This document shows positions 8,188-17,140 of a stretch of 46,086 nt of DNA, in pieces; position 1 is the first letter of the stretch, and every line of letters starts with the position of its first letter. The notes beneath the pieces are model-generated. The model made no database searches and had not been told where the DNA came from. It was given only the letters and a program-made list of their open reading frames with translations. Origin of the DNA: a bacterium (GTDB lineage: Bacteria > Patescibacteriota > Saccharimonadia > Saccharimonadales > UBA4665); NCBI GenBank assembly GCA_021851735.1, contig JAJZCD010000005.1, forward strand, positions 1-46,086, given 5' to 3'. Both the position numbers and the translations under genes were made by a program.

Positions 8188-9231
8188 TCAGTAACTCGCA
8201 GCCGCTACGAAGTTAAGCACTTCCTGGTAGTCGGTACTCGGAGGATCTGAACTGGCAGCCTTGGCGAGTACATCGAGCGTCGCAGAACCAGACGTAATAG
8301 CAGTAGGCGTTGTGAATACTGGAGTGTATGTTGTCGTTTCGGTCCCTACATTAGTGCCGCTTACGTTGTAGGGACTATCAATAGCTAACGGTCCACCGGC
8401 TGACTGGCTAGCCGTTAATCCCTGTAACCCGAAGCCATGGGTACTACTTGAGAGGTTCCCTGACAATGCAGTAATAGTGGCACCATTGGCCGCACTAAAA
8501 AGGCCACCGTTCTGACCGGCCGCAAAGATACTTGCTCCATACACGCCGTTGGTCGTTAACGAAAAACTGATCGCTCCGCTAGTCACGATAGCCCCCGGCA
8601 ATAGGTTCCCAAGGCTAAGGCTATTCGGCGAGACCGAGTACGTAATGGACGGGCTTACTGTGGCTGCCGATGCAGCGGCGCCAAATTCAGTGTTAGTAAA
8701 CAATCCTTGCATAGCGGCAACCCTGACGTAGTACGTCGTACTTGAAGCCAGGCCCACTATAGGGGTGCCACTTGTTCCCCCCCAGGCAGTGTACGACTGG
8801 TATACAGGGCTAGCCCCAAGAATACCACCGGTCTGGAGATATAGGTTACCGCTTGCAAATGTACTACTCGTAGATACCTCGACTGCAAACTGCACATCAG
8901 ACGGATAGGTACTGGTATTGGGCACATTTTCATAATCATTCAGTGTTACTAGGAGTTGGTCATAGTACGTATTCGAACCATTGCTTACGGTCGGCGCTTG
9001 CGGTATGGCAAGCTGTTCGGTCTGTACTCCGCCCGTACCGGCAGTGTTATTGGGGCTTGACTCTGTTCCGGATACTCCGCCGCCGTTCACTTGTGCATGA
9101 TATGTCGTTGAAGATGAATTACTTGTACCCGCAGGGCCAATGCTGTAACTGTTCAGGTTGTAATTAGTACTTGATGAGAACGCACCAAATAATAGCATCC
9201 CCATACTGATTGCGCGCATATATCGCATCAT
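8188..9231 (-). CDS. Secreted surface protein with fibronectin-III-like and WxL-like regions
   Basis: 347 residues. A short hydrophobic start (MMRYMRAISMGMLLFGAF) is followed by STNYNLNSYSIGPAGTSNSSSTTY, a motif common at the N-terminus of CPR surface proteins. Residues about 75-190 resemble a fibronectin III domain (IPQAPTVSNGSN... STTYYVRVAAMQG). The C-terminal half (PSITYSVSPNSLSLGNLLPGAIVTSGAISFSLTTNGVYGASIFAAG) is a beta-sandwich like that of the protein at 6458-7513, and the ends match in pattern. It is the first gene of the five-gene minus-strand surface operon. A perfect TATAAT sits nine bases before the ATG. Confidence 0.7.
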   Translation of the reverse strand: MMRYMRAISMGMLLFGAFSSSTNYNLNSYSIGPAGTSNSSSTTYHAQVNGGGVSGTESSPNNTAGTGGVQTEQLAIPQAPTVSNGSNTYYDQLLVTLNDYENVPNTSTYPSDVQFAVEVSTSSTFASGNLYLQTGGILGASPVYQSYTAWGGTSGTPIVGLASSTTYYVRVAAMQGLFTNTEFGAAASAATVSPSITYSVSPNSLSLGNLLPGAIVTSGAISFSLTTNGVYGASIFAAGQNGGLFSAANGATITALSGNLSSSTHGFGLQGLTASQSAGGPLAIDSPYNVSGTNVGTETTTYTPVFTTPTAITSGSATLDVLAKAASSDPPSTDYQEVLNFVAAASY

Positions 9232-9240
9232 AATACTGTC

Positions 9241-9246
9241 ATTATA
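9241..9246 (-). promoter_or_regulatory. -10 box (TATAAT) ahead of the surface-protein operon
   Basis: Perfect TATAAT on the minus strand, ending nine bases before the ATG at 9231. No good -35 at the usual distance. The spacing predicts a leader of only two or three bases. Confidence 0.5.
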
Positions 9247-9455
9247 CTGTACCGGTCATGCCTTCCACGCATCTATCAAGGGCATACCATACTGAACGTT
9301 GTTTTTTTTAACTCATAACATCTGTGGAAAAGCCTGGCACCGCATAGTCTAGATTACGCTTATGATATATACTTACCAGTACAAGACTTAGGGGGATTGC
9401 ACAGGATGGCTTACTAGAGGTAGGGAGCAAACCTGTAGAGCATAAGAAAGGTCGT

Positions 9456-11948
9456 ATGAGGTTGCACGCAAGCAAGCTGACGAGAGAAGCCTGTGAAAGC
9501 ATCAAGCAGCAGGCAACGTATGCTGTTGATTCGCGTACGCAACGATTTGTCTTTCCCATTTTACGCCAGCATACATGGCGCACGTTGCTGGTGTTTTTTG
9601 CCGTTACACTACTAGCAGTGGCATCCATAGCTCTGTACAAGCCCCCACAAACTGCGTACGCAACTTCCGGCATCAATCAGGAGCTGAGCTTTGAAGGAAA
9701 AGTGATGAGCAGTAGCGGTCAGAATATCGCTGATGGCAGTTACAACATGGAATTTAAGATATACACCGGTTGCACCAGTAATACGGGGACCGGTTGCACC
9801 GCAGTATGGACCGAGGATTGGCTTGTAGGCTCAAGCCCGGTGACATTTACAAGTGGTACGTTTCATGTAAACCTCGGTTCCATAACTCCGTTCGGCAGCA
9901 GCGTACCATGGAACACGTACCCACTCTATCTTTCCATGCAGATCGGCAACCAAACAGCCTGCACGCCAGCGGGTAATTTTCAAACAAATTGCGGCGGAGA
10001 CGGAGTCATGAGCCCTTACATTCTACTCACCTCTACACCCTATGCTTTTAACTCCAACGAACTTGGCGGCCTAACGGCGTCCCAGTTCGGTCAGCTTGCC
10101 GCCAACCAAACGTGGACCGGCACCAATACGTTTCAATCGACGATCAACTCTACCACCGCTCTCCTGGTTCAGGACACGAACGCCAACCCCGTACTGTCAG
10201 TCGACACCACTGACAATGCCGTAAACATTGGTTCCACAACTCAAGTACAGCCAGCCGAGCTGTACGTTAAGAACACTAACAGTGCTAACCGTACGGCCAT
10301 CTTCCAGGCGGCAACCGGCCAAACAGCCGACATCCTTGATATTTTCAACTCGAGTGGCGCATTTGTTTCAGGCTACGATAGTAGCGGCAACCTCTATCTT
10401 GATGGTTCAGTGCAGACAGGGGATAGCACGAGTGCTGGTACTGTTAAGATTGCTGACGGTAGCGGCCACACTACCTGGCTTGATGCTGCCGCAAACAGTA
10501 CGAATAACCCTACCATAACGCTCCCTAATGCGAGTGGCACACTATGTCTAGACACCCAGAACTGCAGCATTGCCGGCAGTGGGTATATATTAAACCAGAG
10601 CACTAGTCCCGGGACCGCCCAGACGGGCAACTTCAATATCTCTGGCACGGGGATTGTTAGCACTGAGCTGTTCACGCCCCTTGTTGATGCTACAACGCCA
10701 GGTGGTACGCTGATTATTGGGAGCGGCCATACGCAGACTGGTTCCGTTGTCATCGGCTATGCTATGAAAACGGGTAACATAACACTTGGTGGGAGTGCCA
10801 CTACCGGTACGATTGTCGTCGGAAAGTCAACGGGGTCAAATGCCGTTGACATTGGAAACGGCGCAACAGCAAGCGGTAGTACGCAAACAGTCAATATCGC
10901 TACGAGTGGTCTCAGCGGTGCTACCACGGATGTTACGGTCGGATCAACTGCGAGTGGCGGCGGAGTCACCCTTCAGGCTGAAGGCATCTCCAACACCCTG
11001 ACGGGTAGCGCAACAGCTCCGAGCGACATTATTAAGACGTCAACCAACTCGACTGCAGCCTTCCGAGTTCAGAATTCGACTGCAGCCACTCTCTTTACCG
11101 TTGATACGACGGATAGTACCGTAACGATTGGTGCAGGCACCGCTGGTGATACAACTCCGATACTTTTGACGCTCGACAACGGAAATAGTAGTACCGACCC
11201 GACTGGCATCCCCGGAGCTATGTACTACAACGCTGCCCTTGGCCGCTTCCGTTGCTACGAGAACGGCAGCTGGAAAAACTGCATTGGTATCGATCCAGGT
11301 AACCAGCGACACACGGCATTTTACAGTGATGACTTCTTTACTGCCACTAGCGCCTGGCCTTGGAGCGAGGGAGCGATCAACTCGGGAACCATAGCGAACG
11401 GTACGGGCAGTCCAGAACACCCTGGAGTCTACAATCTCAGCTCTTCCGCGAACTCTGGCAGTGGTTTCAAGTTATACACCGCGGCCAATTCTTACTTCTT
11501 AAGCGGTGGTGATGCTACTGAAATGGTGTTTAATCCAGCAGTACTAACCAATACGACTACTACCTTCGGATTTACAAATGGCACGTATCCAGGGAACATA
11601 ACGAGCGGTGTATACATAGATATAAATGGAGCGACCGTAAGCGGAGTAGCAGAAAGTGGCAGCGTTTCTGCGAGAACCGGAACAACCTATACGTTAACTG
11701 CAGGTACGTGGTATAGGGCTCGGCTAGTTGTAAATAGTGCACTCAGCCAAGTGGACTTCTATCTTTACGACGGCAACAGCAGCAGTACTACGCCGCTCTG
11801 GCACGACACTGTTACAACCGACATACCTCCTTCTACGACCGGCCTGTCGCATGCTGTCATGACAACAAACAGTGGCACGACCGCTCAGGTCTTACTGAAT
11901 CTGGACTACATGGCAATGTGGCATGAGGGCGCCGGGTTAACAAGGTAA
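9456..11948 (+). CDS. Large secreted fibre-like protein with C-terminal lectin-like domain
   Basis: 830 residues. Membrane/signal segment at about 43-61, followed by a domain typical of fibre proteins (INQELSFEGKVMSSSGQNIADGSYNMEFKIY... to ...TSTPYAFNSNELGG). Then long beta repeats related to phage tail fibres: 'ALLVQDTNANPVLSVDTTDNAVNIGS' is echoed by 'AAFRVQNSTAATLFTVDTTDSTVTIG'. In between is a run of Gly/Thr-rich turns (TGSVVIGYAMKTGNITLGGSATTGTIVVG). From about 585 'IPGAMYYNAALGRFRCYENGSWKNCIG' closes the shaft and residues about 605-830 form a concanavalin/laminin-G-like sandwich (DDFFTATSAWPWSEG... STTTPLWHDTV... DYMAMWHEG). Likely an adhesin. Gene stands alone; TATACT/TGATATATA near 9363-9373 is the probable promoter. 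Confidence 0.8.
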   Translation: MRLHASKLTREACESIKQQATYAVDSRTQRFVFPILRQHTWRTLLVFFAVTLLAVASIALYKPPQTAYATSGINQELSFEGKVMSSSGQNIADGSYNMEFKIYTGCTSNTGTGCTAVWTEDWLVGSSPVTFTSGTFHVNLGSITPFGSSVPWNTYPLYLSMQIGNQTACTPAGNFQTNCGGDGVMSPYILLTSTPYAFNSNELGGLTASQFGQLAANQTWTGTNTFQSTINSTTALLVQDTNANPVLSVDTTDNAVNIGSTTQVQPAELYVKNTNSANRTAIFQAATGQTADILDIFNSSGAFVSGYDSSGNLYLDGSVQTGDSTSAGTVKIADGSGHTTWLDAAANSTNNPTITLPNASGTLCLDTQNCSIAGSGYILNQSTSPGTAQTGNFNISGTGIVSTELFTPLVDATTPGGTLIIGSGHTQTGSVVIGYAMKTGNITLGGSATTGTIVVGKSTGSNAVDIGNGATASGSTQTVNIATSGLSGATTDVTVGSTASGGGVTLQAEGISNTLTGSATAPSDIIKTSTNSTAAFRVQNSTAATLFTVDTTDSTVTIGAGTAGDTTPILLTLDNGNSSTDPTGIPGAMYYNAALGRFRCYENGSWKNCIGIDPGNQRHTAFYSDDFFTATSAWPWSEGAINSGTIANGTGSPEHPGVYNLSSSANSGSGFKLYTAANSYFLSGGDATEMVFNPAVLTNTTTTFGFTNGTYPGNITSGVYIDINGATVSGVAESGSVSARTGTTYTLTAGTWYRARLVVNSALSQVDFYLYDGNSSSTTPLWHDTVTTDIPPSTTGLSHAVMTTNSGTTAQVLLNLDYMAMWHEGAGLTR

Positions 11949-12047
11949 ACGGGCCGCTACGAACAAAGAATCTGTAACGCAAATCTTTCTCTATGCCAAA
12001 AGAAAAGTCGTGGCAGGTAGTATGTGCGTACGCTTAGCAGGTCTACA

Positions 12048-12674
12048 TTACGATTTCGCAACCGGAGCTAGCGCTTGAACGATCTGCTCCATAAGACTGC
12101 TACCAATTGGGTTTGGAGCGTTGATAATGACCCAGGTACCGTTAGCACTAATTAGGGAGCCCGTCGTTCTCGTGGTATCACTGGTAATGAAAACTTTACC
12201 GTATTCGGTGTTGAGCTGATTGGAAGCCCTGATGCTCGCCGGGCTAAAACCAGACGGCAGAGCTTCCTCAGTGAACACTAGCGTCTTACCAACACTGTTT
12301 ACCATCACGAATTCAAGGACGCCCTGTCGATAACTGACTGATGATGGACGTAGCCTAAAATCAGTTGCAAAGCCTGGTTTTATACTGAACACATTGAACC
12401 CGGACACCTCTGAGACAATGCGCGCCGGCAGCCGAGGCACTGATGGACGGCGAACGCCTGGGCGGCGCACCAGATGCAGAACGCCGTACACTAGAACACT
12501 GCATACCATAAGCGCAAGCACCAACAAAACAGCTCGTCGAAACCAGGGGGGAAATCGACGGCTCGTCACGGCCGGTGTAAGCTCGAGCTTGGGGGCGGGG
12601 AGGATGCCATCAATAGACGTAACGCGTGGTCTATGAGGTGGAACTGCCGGCGACTTGCGTGTACTAAGATGCAT
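12048..12674 (-). CDS. Small single-pass membrane protein of unknown function
   Basis: 208 residues: proline- and arginine-rich cytoplasmic N-terminus (1-47), one membrane helix (about 48-69), a second basic patch (RRPGVRRPSVPRLPAR), then an extracellular domain of about 125 residues (SGFNVFSIKPGFATDFRLRPSSVSYRQGVLEFVM... to end). The domain has no cysteines and reads as alternating strands and helices. Not recognised. Expression is monocistronic from a promoter whose -10 ends six bases from the ATG. It converges with the fibre gene and diverges from the PKD-like gene. Confidence 0.65.
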   Translation of the reverse strand: MHLSTRKSPAVPPHRPRVTSIDGILPAPKLELTPAVTSRRFPPWFRRAVLLVLALMVCSVLVYGVLHLVRRPGVRRPSVPRLPARIVSEVSGFNVFSIKPGFATDFRLRPSSVSYRQGVLEFVMVNSVGKTLVFTEEALPSGFSPASIRASNQLNTEYGKVFITSDTTRTTGSLISANGTWVIINAPNPIGSSLMEQIVQALAPVAKS

Positions 12675-12680
12675 GCGTTT

Positions 12681-12709
12681 AATCTAGCGTATTACAAGCA
12701 ATGAGACAA
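12681..12709 (-). promoter_or_regulatory. Promoter giving a leaderless start
   Basis: TTGTCT (12709-12704), 17 bases, TAGATT (12686-12681), then six bases AAACGC to the ATG at 12674. The transcript should start at the A of the start codon. Confidence 0.55.
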
Positions 12710-12820
12710 TGCTAATGACAAGTCACCCTCACCTCGCAGGGTGTATTGAGAAGTCAGCATCTCGCCCAGTGACTATTGCGTCCTCATACGGTACACTACG
12801 AAGAGCACCTCAAAAAAACA

Positions 12821-13867
12821 ATGAACACAAAAAAGACAAAACTGGCATCAGGCAGATCCGTACACAGGCGGAAGCTTTCAACATCAAACAAACCAGGGAG
12901 AACGGCCGCGTCCCGTCCTAGATCGGCCTTCAGACGGCTTGTAGTGCGCCCCGCTAATATCTTGGGATTGTTGTGCGTTGGGGTTATGCTTACGGCACTG
13001 ACATTTCATGCCTACGCCGCATCATACAGCGTTCACGCTAATGTCAAAGCGGTCACATTGACAAAACCCGCGACCATTACAAGCCCGACAAACTCTTGGC
13101 TAAGCGTACGCACTATTACCGTAAGCGGCACGTGTCCGGTTGCATGGAACGATTATGTAAATCTGACAGACAATGGTGTTTTTGCCGGCACTGCGTATTG
13201 TGGTAGCAATGGAAGGTTCAACATTAGGCTCACGCTGCGCAGTGGCGTAAACCGGCTGCAAGCGCAAGACTACAACTCATCCAATATTGCCGGTCCTACG
13301 TCGCCCCGAGTAATCGTTGTGTGTACATTACCAAGTACGGGCGGCACTTTTTATATCACCTCAGACTATGCATACACTGTGCAATCTCCTGGTGTTCCAA
13401 CGACCTTTACGATACACATCATCGGTGGGATTCCACCCTACAGAATGACCATTGACTGGGGTGACGGCAGTAGATCCACGCTTATTCGCCAGACCGGAGC
13501 AGATGTGGTAATCCGCCATACGTACGGATGGACCACTGCAGCTATTACATCCATGATTATTAACGTGCAGGCAACCGATGCATCTGGAGCGGCGAGCACG
13601 CTACAGTTAGATGCTCGTATTCGCAATACTGTATTTGCCGGCAACAGTGCAAATACGACAAGCGGGGGCATGCTTGGGAGTGTGCTGAGGTTTCTCAGCT
13701 CGTGGTTGTGGCTGCTCTGGCCGGGCTATGGGATTATCCTCCTGCTCGTTATTAGCTTCTGGCTGGGTGAGTGGCAAGAACGTTCTCGCATTAAAGCAAA
13801 ACACGAGCGAGAGCTGCGCAGACGCCGAGCACGTTACGCCACCCTACACGGCTCAAATTCAAGATAG
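12821..13867 (+). CDS. Membrane protein with PKD/Ig-like extracellular domains
   Basis: 348 residues. Basic N-terminus, a signal/anchor helix at about 36-58 (ILGLLCVGVMLTALTFHAYAA), a beta domain with a Cys pair (GTCPVAW, AYCGSNG), and a PKD-like domain marked by IPPYRMTIDWGDGSRSTL... HTYGW. A second membrane helix (about 295-318, WLWLLWPGYGIILLLVISFWL) precedes a strongly basic tail. Architecture suggests an outward-facing adhesion or polysaccharide-binding protein anchored at both ends. A TTG at 12776 is in frame, but TACACT at 12792-12797 is a likely -10, so the ATG at 12821 is used. Shine-Dalgarno is weak. Confidence 0.7.
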   Translation: MNTKKTKLASGRSVHRRKLSTSNKPGRTAASRPRSAFRRLVVRPANILGLLCVGVMLTALTFHAYAASYSVHANVKAVTLTKPATITSPTNSWLSVRTITVSGTCPVAWNDYVNLTDNGVFAGTAYCGSNGRFNIRLTLRSGVNRLQAQDYNSSNIAGPTSPRVIVVCTLPSTGGTFYITSDYAYTVQSPGVPTTFTIHIIGGIPPYRMTIDWGDGSRSTLIRQTGADVVIRHTYGWTTAAITSMIINVQATDASGAASTLQLDARIRNTVFAGNSANTTSGGMLGSVLRFLSSWLWLLWPGYGIILLLVISFWLGEWQERSRIKAKHERELRRRRARYATLHGSNSR

Positions 13868-13990
13868 TAACTGTTTCCTGCATCCAGAGAAGCAACTAGT
13901 AAGTCTCCCTCACTTGGGCTTTGCACGGCGGAATACGTGCCCGGCTCACACAACGCGCAACCATACTTCAGGGAATCAGCACGGCTCTAA

Positions 13991-14821
13991 TTATCTAACC
14001 GGGCCAAGCGCTTTCAAGAAGCTAAGAGCCGTATCGGGTCGTGGCTGTTGGCACCGTGGGCATGCGGTGCCGGGATTAGGTATATTAAGCCACCAGCCAC
14101 TTGTTAAATGCGGAAACGTCGCATGCGCAATGTTGGTTAGCTGTTGCCACGTAGGGTCACCGGCAGTTGGATTAGTGGAGAGCCCCGACAGGACAGTTAC
14201 GTGCGCATTCGCCTGCTTGACCTTTAGAATCGTACCCTCAACTGCTGCCAGGTATGTTTTGGCAGTAGCTTGGGCATATTGGGCCTGTACATCAATAACA
14301 TCAGCGTATGGGGCGATGGAAGGATCGATTGTGTTGGGAACCGGCGCGGCAATAAGGGTATACCCATGAGCGTGGGCTAGGGCGTAGGCCATTTTATAAT
14401 ACCGTACCGGGTCTTGTTTCTCTGCGCTGGGTGTCAGATGCCACGGCTCATTATCATAGAGGATCGCCCGTACATATGCAGGTATCTTATGTGCCGCCAC
14501 ATCAGACGCAAACTGAGCTTCCGATTTATAGCTTTTAGCCGGAATAATGCGCAGGCCATGCTCGGCAGCAGTCGCATCGGACGGATTGTATGCAAGCGCA
14601 TACATAGTATCTCGAGCGAGAGTCGCCCGGGCCGTAGGATTAGCCGTCATTTCAGCGAGTACGGCCTTAGTCATGATCCAATACCGGGAGCTTGCAGGGG
14701 GCGTCGTAGTAACACTAGAGGGCTTAGCGTGAGTAGGCAACAGATAGATCCCGATAGTAATAAGAATCAAGATCAGAGCTACAGCCCCTCCAACGACAAG
14801 CATGCGATTGCGGCGCATCAC
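13991..14821 (-). CDS. Membrane-anchored TIM-barrel-like putative glycosidase (partner of the GT2 at 14818)
   Basis: 276 residues: N-terminal membrane helix (about 9-28), a Ser/Pro linker, then an alpha/beta domain of about 230 residues. Strands such as IPAYVRAILYDNEPWHLTP (Glu125 at a strand end), YTLIAAPVPNTI, ADVIDVQAQYAQ and HVTVLSGLSTNPTAG are spaced as in a (beta/alpha)8 barrel with acidic residues at the C-terminal ends of strands. It ends with SGWWLNIPNPGTACPRCQQ. No CAZy family is recognised, so 'glycosidase-like' is inference. It overlaps the end of the polysaccharide synthase by four bases (ATGA), which points to action on the same polymer. Confidence 0.6.
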   Translation of the reverse strand: MMRRNRMLVVGGAVALILILITIGIYLLPTHAKPSSVTTTPPASSRYWIMTKAVLAEMTANPTARATLARDTMYALAYNPSDATAAEHGLRIIPAKSYKSEAQFASDVAAHKIPAYVRAILYDNEPWHLTPSAEKQDPVRYYKMAYALAHAHGYTLIAAPVPNTIDPSIAPYADVIDVQAQYAQATAKTYLAAVEGTILKVKQANAHVTVLSGLSTNPTAGDPTWQQLTNIAHATFPHLTSGWWLNIPNPGTACPRCQQPRPDTALSFLKALGPVR

Positions 14822-16344
14822 TGAGCTGCTCCTCCTTGTGGACGCATGGTGTCCTCTACGCCATTTTGTCTAGTAGTCCAGCCCTGCTTGAGGAAGGTCA
14901 CGGTACCATATATACGGATAATGCGGGTAAGCACGATTGCTGACCAGAGCGACGCAATAGGACGAAGTGCTATCGTAAGGAACTTAACCTTCCAGCTTTC
15001 ATCGCTCCGGCGAAGTGAAAGCGTTCGCAGTTGACTAATCCACCCTATGAGCGCACTCGACACAACGACACGCCACGCTAGGTGTTCCGAGTGCGGCCAG
15101 CTACCAATAACGATCAGAAGCAGGGCAAGGCCCAGCAGCGTCGAGTACACACTCATCAATGTATACCACCACATATAGCTCGAAATTGGATAATACTTCA
15201 ACCTCCAGAAATTACGGACGGTGCGACCCCGCGCCCAACGCGTCCGCTGACGGCTGTGATGTCCCAGCTTCTCTGGCCACATCGTAAATGCAACAGCAGA
15301 TATCTGCTGTACAGATTTACCGCACATCGAACCCGCCAGTGCTGTCAGTGAATCATCAGCAAGTTCTACACGGCGTCCCAACAATACTTCGTTGGAATAT
15401 ACGTCAATAATTTTTCGAAATGCAGATGCTCGAATGAGTGCAAAGGGACCGCGGTTGGTAAACATATCTCCGCTTACTGACCACGCTCCCGAGATAACAA
15501 CTTGAGCATACTCTTGTAATGAGCACTCGATCAAGGTCAACCAATTACGTTTATGGTTGTAGCCAAGCTCGGTTCCGGCAACCGACATAACCGTCGGGTC
15601 AGCAAACCTCTGGATACCTTCTTCAATCGCGGTCATAGATAAGATCGTATCAGAGTCAACCGTTATGAAGATAGTCTGGTCGTCCGGTTTTTTACCTGCG
15701 TCAAGACGGTCAAGCTCATCACGGAACGTAGCAGCATGAGCCCGACGTTTTCCTTCGTTAGCCTTACGCCTCCAGGTTATCGTGGTACGTCCATGCGTAC
15801 CTGCCCAGTAGCGTTTTAGGCGCGTATAGTCTACTTTTGTCGAGCCATCATCAACAAAGTCAACAAGGTCTGGCGGGCGAGTCTGGTTGACGAGCGCGAA
15901 AAGACAAGCGTCTACAGTTTCAGGAGCTTCGTTAAAGGCCGGTATACTTATAACCACGCGAAGATCGCGCAGTTTCTCTACCTCGGCATAATGGGGCCGG
16001 TCGAAACACGACAGTACCCAGCCGATAACTCGGAATAAAAGTGGCACCGCCGAAAACACCAACAATATTCTCAGCTGAGGTGATACTCCGTAGGTAAACC
16101 GCCAACCTATTGCAAAGACTATCGCACCGATTGTCGCAGACAATACTATCCCTCGTTCAGGATGAAACGTTACCGACGGAACGTGATAGCTAGGAGCTAA
16201 AGCTCCCCGAATGATTTTCCGTGACGGAATATCAGTTTGCAGAATATGGCTAGAACCGCCACGACCACTGGCGTAGCGTAAAGCATATCGTAACCAATTT
16301 CTAGAATGAGGTGAATCTTCGTTTCCTCGTTGTTTTACTTTCAT
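14818..16344 (-). CDS. Family 2 polysaccharide synthase, hyaluronan/cellulose synthase-like
   Basis: 508 residues. Two N-terminal membrane helices, a GT-A catalytic domain and four or more C-terminal helices: the layout of processive GT2 synthases that polymerise and export a glycan. Motifs in order: VVISIPAFNEAPETVDACL, FVDDGS, TVDSD (DxD), ELADDSLTAL (acid motif, as in the 'DD-x-x-L' of hyaluronan synthases) and RQRTRWARG (QxxRW-type, with R for Q). Possible products include an alginate- or hyaluronan-like polymer; substrate cannot be read. The promoter at 16361-16389 rules out the in-frame TTG at 16389 and leaves the ATG at 16359 only one base behind the -10, so 16344 is the best start. 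Its partner glycosidase-like gene overlaps downstream. Confidence 0.85.
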   Translation of the reverse strand: MKVKQRGNEDSPHSRNWLRYALRYASGRGGSSHILQTDIPSRKIIRGALAPSYHVPSVTFHPERGIVLSATIGAIVFAIGWRFTYGVSPQLRILLVFSAVPLLFRVIGWVLSCFDRPHYAEVEKLRDLRVVISIPAFNEAPETVDACLFALVNQTRPPDLVDFVDDGSTKVDYTRLKRYWAGTHGRTTITWRRKANEGKRRAHAATFRDELDRLDAGKKPDDQTIFITVDSDTILSMTAIEEGIQRFADPTVMSVAGTELGYNHKRNWLTLIECSLQEYAQVVISGAWSVSGDMFTNRGPFALIRASAFRKIIDVYSNEVLLGRRVELADDSLTALAGSMCGKSVQQISAVAFTMWPEKLGHHSRQRTRWARGRTVRNFWRLKYYPISSYMWWYTLMSVYSTLLGLALLLIVIGSWPHSEHLAWRVVVSSALIGWISQLRTLSLRRSDESWKVKFLTIALRPIASLWSAIVLTRIIRIYGTVTFLKQGWTTRQNGVEDTMRPQGGAAQ

Positions 16345-16360
16345 GTTGTAATTCACCATT

Positions 16361-16389
16361 ACTATATACGGCACTCTCTCAGCAGTCAA
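16361..16389 (-). promoter_or_regulatory. Strong promoter of the GT2/TIM-barrel operon
   Basis: TTGACT (16389-16384), 17 bases, TATAGT (16366-16361). Transcription would start near 16353, leaving a leader of about nine bases before the ATG at 16344. Confidence 0.7.
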
Positions 16390-16678
16390 CTAACTTCTCC
16401 CGGAACATATCGCTTCACTCAGCAATGCACCGCATGCTGACAACTCTAAGCACGGCATAAAGTGAATTAAACTTTATTGTAAATGTAGCAACTTTGTATT
16501 AAGATTATTCTAGTTATCGAGACACCTGCTGGAGTAGCCATTTGCACTCCACGCACTACTATGAAACAACCAGTTTTACGTCTCCCTTGATCCGGGAGAT
16601 ATGTTTTGCGTGTATCTATGAGAAGGGCGGTGATAACACACAAAATAAGCTTTGTTAGATAGGGCATTTTGCGAACTC
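16390..16678 (+). promoter_or_regulatory. Regulatory gap: operator-like repeat, promoter and hairpin-rich leader of the LysM/beta-helix operon
   Basis: Plus-strand promoter TTGTAA (16477-16482), 17 bases, TAAGAT (16500-16505); transcription start near 16512. Just upstream is an inverted repeat ATAAAGT/ACTTTAT (16457-16463 and 16471-16477) that abuts the -35. The predicted 167-base leader holds two perfect 6-bp hairpins: TGGAGT/ACTCCA (16530-16551) and TCTCCC/GGGAGA (16581-16599). Such a long leader is unusual for this window. No gene here; a 66-codon minus frame has no coding features. Confidence 0.5.
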
Positions 16679-17140
16679 ATGAAATTACATACAACTACAC
16701 GTACCCTTAAGAAAATATGGGTTATTCTCGGGCATATTAGTCATGCCCATAGGATATTCACTAAATACTGGGGCGCCCTTTTACTTGTTGCTATATCTAT
16801 CACAATGGCATACTTTTCTGCAATTAGCATTGCCAACCAAATGAGCACGTCATCTACCGAGGCAATCCCTCGGCCAGCGCGAGTGTATACTGGCGAGTTC
16901 ACCATGCCCGCCAATGTGTTTGCGCAAGCGCCAGGCAAACCATCACCACTACCCAACACTATATTCCCAGATACTGTTAAAACGTACACCGTTCAGTCCG
17001 GGGATTCGCTTACCTCGATAGCAGTAAAAGTAGGGATGAACGAAAAATCGTTGAAAAAACTCAACAACATAGTACTGTCGAATAAGCTGAGAACCGGCCA
17101 AAAACTCCTATATTACACACCCCCGGGAGTGCTTCGGTAA
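16679..17140 (+). CDS. Membrane-anchored LysM protein
   Basis: 153 residues: basic N-terminus, one membrane helix at about 31-50 (YWGALLLVAISITMAYFSAI), a Pro/Ala-rich linker and a C-terminal LysM domain (KTYTVQSGDSLTSIAVKVGMNEKSLKKLNN... to LLYYTP). LysM binds N-acetylglucosamine-containing glycans such as peptidoglycan or chitin. Its stop overlaps the start of the beta-helix gene by one base (TAATG), so the pair is coupled. The ATG at 16679 is preferred over the in-frame TTG at 16652; neither has a strong ribosome-binding site. Confidence 0.8.
   Translation: MKLHTTTRTLKKIWVILGHISHAHRIFTKYWGALLLVAISITMAYFSAISIANQMSTSSTEAIPRPARVYTGEFTMPANVFAQAPGKPSPLPNTIFPDTVKTYTVQSGDSLTSIAVKVGMNEKSLKKLNNIVLSNKLRTGQKLLYYTPPGVLR

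Noticed and set aside
16467-16667. 66-codon minus-strand frame
   Set aside because: It lies over the promoter and hairpins of the LysM operon and has no coding character or start signals.
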